Source: Chara braunii
Lineage: Eukaryota; Streptophyta; Charophyceae; Charales; Characeae
Reading direction: 5' to 3'
NCBI GenBank assembly: GCA_003427395.1
Contig: BFEA01000238.1
Location: 2,203,808-2,226,138, forward strand
DNA length: 22,331 bases
Of the stretch, positions 18,589-22,331 are shown piece by piece. How positions within the stretch are numbered: the first letter of the stretch is position 1; the number at the start of each line of letters is the position of its first letter. The notes beneath the pieces are model-generated. The model was not told the origin of the DNA. It made no database searches and saw nothing but the letters and a program-made list of their open reading frames with translations. Position numbers and translations under genes: made by a program.

Positions 18589-18900
18589 AATTAAATTAAT
18601 GGTGATTGACTGCTGTCCATCTTCACAAGGTAGCAGATGCGAGCTCAGAAAAGTTTACCTCAGACTCTGAGGTGTTTCCTAAAAAACAATTAAATTAATA
18701 GTGGGCTTCGCGTTCAGCCAACTCCAGTCTCTGTTGACTGCTCTTGATTGGTCGCTGTTCATCACGGTGAGGCAGCAGTTGCAAGCTCTGAATTGTATCC
18801 CTAAAAAATAATTAAATTAAATGGTGATTGACTACTGCCCATCTTCATGAGACAACAAATGCGAGTTCAGAGATGTTTTNATGAGGAATAATTAAATTAA
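18589..18900. repeat. Four units opening AATTAAATTAA in the LTR
   Basis: AATTAAATTAA starts units at 18589, 18688, 18810 and 18890 (spacings 99, 122 and 80). Units share GGTGATTGACTGCTG- and GCGAGCTCAGA-like sequence. Confidence 0.75.
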
Positions 18901-19259
18901 TGATGATTACACGTTGAACCAAGCGGCTTAAGAGANCTCTCTCTCATTCTCTTCCAGCTCTCTCGCTCTCTTTCTTAGTCACTAACTTACCCACTCACTC
19001 AAACCGTCNATTCANCACTTGGGTTGGTGAACCCACCATCATTTTTATACAAATTTACCTCGACACATAAGCTTCCTTTCTTTCGGTATGGCTAGTTCTG
19101 AGGCCAACGGTACGGGTAAATTTCCCTTCGGCAAGTACCACAGGTTCAACGACTAGAGGTATAGTTGAATATAGTTGAATCCATCTGTGCCTAGTGTGCT
19201 TGGCTCAGCAGCCAGGGCTATGGCGAAATCCCTCTATTGGCGTGTCTGTTAATTTTTCC

Positions 19260-19600
19260 AGCAGACTGACGGATTTCATCTACCACAGAACTTGGCGGCT
19301 CTCTCCGTTAGTGGGATAGCATATCCTTTCTACTGCAGAAANTGGTTGTTGGCTTNGNTTGCAGGACCATCAACTGCAGAAAGTGATTGGCNTTTTTACT
19401 CACCATCGAGTGTGGAGAGCGGTTGTCGTATTCACCAGCGGGATGGCAGATCCCCCAAACAGCGGACAGTGACTGTTCACATCTCCACCAGCNGGATGGA
19501 TACTTCTCTCCTNNCCGAAAATGGTTTCCCCCATTATTAGTGAAAGTGGCCGTGTTCAGCAGCAGCANGAGGAGCTTGTNCCGTCACTAGCGGCAATGGC
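19260..19600. repeat. Degenerate repeats of about 40-53 bp in the LTR
   Basis: ACTGCAGAAA recurs at 19332 and 19373, and CACCAGCGGGATGG at 19433 and 19486 (53 bp, one N in the second). AGTGGGATAGCATATCC near 19310 is a further related unit. Several ambiguous bases interrupt the array. Confidence 0.6.
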
Positions 19601-19604
19601 TGTG

Positions 19605-19990
19605 CACCTACCGGTAGCAATGATGAAACCCGTTTCAGGCAGCAATGACTGACCTCTGTGTCCGCGTCANCAACTCTCCATCAGCAGTGACATGATGATT
19701 TCTGTTTCACGGGATAACGGTTGTCCTCACTGCCAACAACCTCAACTCTCAACCAGCCGAGACAATTATGACCTCGTTTTCACTCATAATGATTGTCTTC
19801 GCTGGCAGCGGCAGCGGCTATTAATCAGCCGTGACAAAGATGACCTCGGTCTCACTCGGTAAATATTGTCCTCGCTACTAGTGGCAGCAACTCTCAATTA
19901 GCAATGTCAAAGATGATCACGGTTTTACTCGGTAATGATTGTTCTCGCTACCAGCAGCAGCGACTCTCAATCGGCAGTGCAGCAAGGGTT
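19605..19990. repeat. Tandem repeat of 72-73 bp in the LTR
   Basis: The point TCTCAA/TCTCCA-(T)CAGC recurs at 19675, 19747, 19819, 19892 and 19965, spacings 72, 72, 73 and 73, with an earlier weaker unit near 19605. Units share GTGACAAAGATGACCTCG- and ATTGTCCTCGCT-like sequence. Confidence 0.8.
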
Positions 19991-20620
19991 TTCCCCCGAG
20001 CGACAACTTTCTGGAACGATAGTTCATGCTTGTCCTGATCAGGGACGGGTGTTGAGTACTCCGAGTACGCTCCTCTTCACGCCGTCAACAGTCCACGAAG
20101 AGGCGAGTACGCCTGGCCAGCCTTTTCCGAACCCCCCTTGTCCGCCTCATCCTTGCTCTCACTGTCTATGTACCTTTGGCNTACTGCTGCCATCTCCCTT
20201 CTCGACGGGCCACGACTNACNTCTGCATGAGTCAGTAGCAGCCACTTCTGCTCACAGTTTGGGGNAGGGCATGGTTTAAATCGATCGCTCAACAGCGAAT
20301 CAAGGNATGCACAAGGCATGCATTTGTAAGCTAGCCAGTCTGAATGCCTGTACAAACTCCATCTTTCTCATCTTCCTCCCTCCATACCATAAGCCGCCTA
20401 GATCATGTCAGCGGATGAAGTCTTGAACGGGGTCTGCCAGTGAGTTGTTTTTCTTCCCTCCCTTCTTAGCATACCAGTCATCCTCTGATCGAGACGGAAG
20501 TGCACTAAGTACACCGGGCTCGCACCTCTCGATTGCTCTCCCCTTCATTCCCTCAGCGTAGTTCCTCTCAACGTGCTGACTCTCCCTCGAATGTCCCTCA
20601 ACCGGGCTTTTTGGCGAGGG

Positions 20621-20722
20621 TGGGCTGCGGACGCCAGACACGCTGTGACGAACTCCCTCTTGCCCTCTAGTGTTTGCTTCCAAAACGGCTCTATGCCAGT
20701 GGGCTGCGTACACCAGGCACGC
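20621..20722. repeat. 79-bp direct repeat in the LTR
   Basis: TGGGCTGCGGACGCCAGACA then CGC (20621) and TGGGCTGCGTACACCAGGCA then CGC (20700) match at 20 of 23 bases. The second unit is the one shared with copy A at 519. Confidence 0.7.
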
Positions 20723-20889
20723 CCTCAATCCTCCTCTGTCTGAATCCCCCCGTCTCTGAGTTACCAGGTTGCCTATATTTCCGCCCGGGCCATTGGTCCA
20801 ACGAGGTCTGCGGTAGCACGCAGCAGCACTGGGATAGCAAGTTGTGGCAGCCCTGCACTATGACACATTACCGTACGAAAGGGGTGTCC

Positions 20890-21540
20890 TCTCCAGCCAG
20901 TTCGTGCATAATACGGGTGCCATGACCGTCACTCCTATCCGAAATTGCTATAGTATCATCCCAGTTCCCGGGCCTCGAAAGAATAAGAACAGGTCGTCGA
21001 ACCTGTGCCGAACCAGTACCGAGTCTCAATTGATTGTCCCCAACAACAGTAGCCTGTACCAATCTAACCCCGAATACCGTGTAATGCCGCAAATACCATG
21101 CCGGTCCCGTACCTGTTCCGGACCAATGTGTTATGCCCGCTTCAGGCCAGATAATGTGCCAAAGAATAATAGTCTCGACCCGCCATGGATTCTGCCTATG
21201 CCAGACCAAAGGCCGCCCCGGTCCCAGACCGCGATACGCTGCCCTTGTTCCATTACCGTGCATATCCAATCCAAACTTTAGCAGGCTGTACCAATACAGC
21301 CCAGTAACCGTACCTGTCCTGAACCACTACCGTGCCAGACATAAATGTATCGTCTTGCAGAAAACTGACCCANCACCGAACCCGTAACCGAGACTGTCCA
21401 ATACAGAGTACAAATGGTCCATGCCGATACCAAAGTAGAACCTGTTGCCGCACCGTACCAACCATGTTGTCGTGGCCCAACACCGGTCCCACTCACTCTA
21501 TAACACTCGACCATCGTGGCGGTAGTAATCAGGTCAATTG
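20890..21540. repeat. Degenerate minisatellite of copy B
   Basis: CCGTACCTGT, CCGAACC, CCAATA and ACCGTG words recur through the segment at irregular steps near 30 bp. This matches the array in copy A but is shorter. Open frames across it on both strands (for example 20868-21269 minus) are repeat artefacts. Confidence 0.6.
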
Positions 21541-21684
21541 NGAAAGTCAAGGGAACTCATATGGATCGACAAACAGTAGGTAACTAAATGATTTTTGGCA
21601 AAATTCCATCAAAAAATGAGTCCCGTCAAAAAATTATCAAACATTAAAATAATCATTTGTTTTTATTNCTTTTATTATTTATTT

Positions 21685-21880
21685 TCTTTTCTTCATTTTT
21701 AGTTTTGTCATTAGGATTAACAAAAATTATGGATAATCTCATCAAGGACAAACCCTGATGAATTTTAATTAAATAACAAATATTTATTTATTTTCTTTCT
21801 TTTTTTATTTTAAATTCTTTCCTTCAATTTTAATTTTATTGTTAAAATTAGTAAAAATTGTGGGTTCATTCCCTCGTCAA
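21685..21880. repeat. AT-rich tandem repeat of about 129 bp in copy B
   Basis: CTTCATTTTTAGTTTTGTCA (about 21691) with AACAAAAATTATGG recurs as CTTCAATTTTAATTTTATTG (about 21822) with AGTAAAAATTGTGG. It corresponds to the AT-rich block of copy A at 2085-2345. Confidence 0.6.
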
Positions 21881-22183
21881 TCGCTTAGTGTAAAAGGGGC
21901 GCGTCGAGGCCTAATGCCATATCTCCGCTCCACGGCCGGCCGCTTTGGGAACAGCCTCGGAACAGAAGGAAATGGTAGGAGTTAGGCGCGGCCGCCCATC
22001 ATGTCGATTTCAAGGGTTAGTTTCAATAACTGATGGGGGGGGTTTAGGGTTCCTCTTCCGGCCCCTAATTTCTCCCGACGACTCTGATGAAAGTGCCAGC
22101 TGATTCTCCCGTAGGCACTAACCCCAAGGCCCAATCCCGTGTATTTCGGGTGGCCGATTGGGTTGCGGCCGCCCGACACCGCG

Positions 22184-22290
22184 ACCCGCACCCCGCGCGC
22201 CCACCCCGCACCTGCTGCTCCCCGCACCCCGCACCCCGCACCTGCACCCTGCAGCCCTGCACCCCGCACCCCGCACCTTGCGCTTTGCAT
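22184..22290. repeat. GCACCCC heptamer minisatellite outside the LTR
   Basis: GCACCCC, GCACCTGC and GCACCCTGC units follow one another from just beyond the LTR edge toward the window end. Copy A shows nothing like this after its edge, so it is flanking DNA. Reverse-strand open frames here are G-rich repeat artefacts. Confidence 0.85.
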
Positions 22291-22331
22291 ACCGACCCCC
22301 GCGCTGCCAACACCCGCCGCCCGCACAACCG

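Larger units (their letters stand above)
18273..22178 (-). mobile_element. 5' LTR of a minus-strand LTR retrotransposon (copy B, about 3.9 kb)
   Basis: On the minus strand it begins TGTCGGGCGGCC (right edge, 22178) and ends CCTCACAACA (left edge, 18273), the canonical TG...CA. The PBS follows after one base. Its right half is colinear with copy A. It holds four internal tandem repeat systems: about 100 bp (18589-18900), about 50 and 72-73 bp (19260-19990), the 31-bp type (20890-21540) and about 129 bp AT-rich (21685-21880). Open frames inside are repeat artefacts. Many single ambiguous bases lie here. The length is unusually large for an LTR. No second copy of the left half is visible, because copy A is cut by the window. 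Confidence 0.7.

Noticed and set aside
20868-21269. Open frames of 133 and 145 residues on opposite strands
   Set aside because: Both translate the degenerate minisatellite of the LTR; the repeated unit explains the absence of stops.
21982-22328. Gly/Ala-rich reverse-strand open frames of 87 and 114 residues
   Set aside because: They read a G-rich heptamer array; low complexity and overlapping in two frames.
1-22331. CRISPR array or bacterial operons
   Set aside because: No regularly spaced identical repeats with unique spacers and no run of genes; composition and repeats point to a eukaryotic nuclear genome.

Overview
This looks like repeat-dominated, gene-poor nuclear DNA from a eukaryote, most probably a land plant with a large genome. 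I see no intact protein-coding gene. The plant reading rests on telobox-type TTAGGGTTTT motifs near 17.6 kb, a U6-snRNA-derived sequence at 3.1 kb, and an LTR-retrotransposon primer-binding site related to tRNA-Asp at 18.25 kb. The species cannot be named from sequence alone.

Layout. (1) 1-2743 is the right-hand part of a long repeat (copy A), cut by the window start. (2) 2744-6000 holds a decayed U6 copy, a roughly 180-bp tandem repeat, a long GA microsatellite and degenerate CTG/TACTGC-rich DNA. (3) 6034-6733 holds six scattered copies of one short motif. In most copies it is flanked by arms that differ between copies yet still pair. (4) 7028-7310 carries three copies of a GGCAGC/GCTGCC-type short repeat. 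(5) 7559-9540 holds several short hairpins and local duplications. (6) 9.6-13.7 kb is AT-rich, with a 104-bp tandem duplication and GC-rich patches bounded by homopolymer A or T runs. (7) 13923-16140 is a broken coding region on the minus strand, of a protein I do not recognise. (8) 16.1-18.25 kb is AT-rich, with four GGCAGC repeats in the opposite orientation to those at 7 kb, telobox hairpins and a 172-bp periodicity. (9) 18273-22178 is copy B of the long repeat, about 3.9 kb, ending in TG/CA.

How the pieces fit. Copies A and B have the same orientation and are colinear over at least 420-2743 versus 20432-22178. Both contain a 31-bp-type minisatellite, then roughly 130-bp AT-rich tandem repeats, then a GC-rich end. 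At the left edge of copy B, one base after the LTR end, lies an 18-nt match to a tRNA-Asp-type primer-binding site on the minus strand. Copy B is therefore best read as the 5' LTR of a minus-strand LTR retrotransposon. Its leader would be 18253-16141, and the broken ORF region at 16140-13923 would sit in the gag/ORF1 position. I see no protease, RT, RNase H or integrase, and copy A has no polypurine tract beside it. The element may be non-autonomous and heavily decayed, or copy A may belong to a different insertion.

The observation most worth following up is the 6.0-6.7 kb motif family, with a conserved loop and covarying stems.
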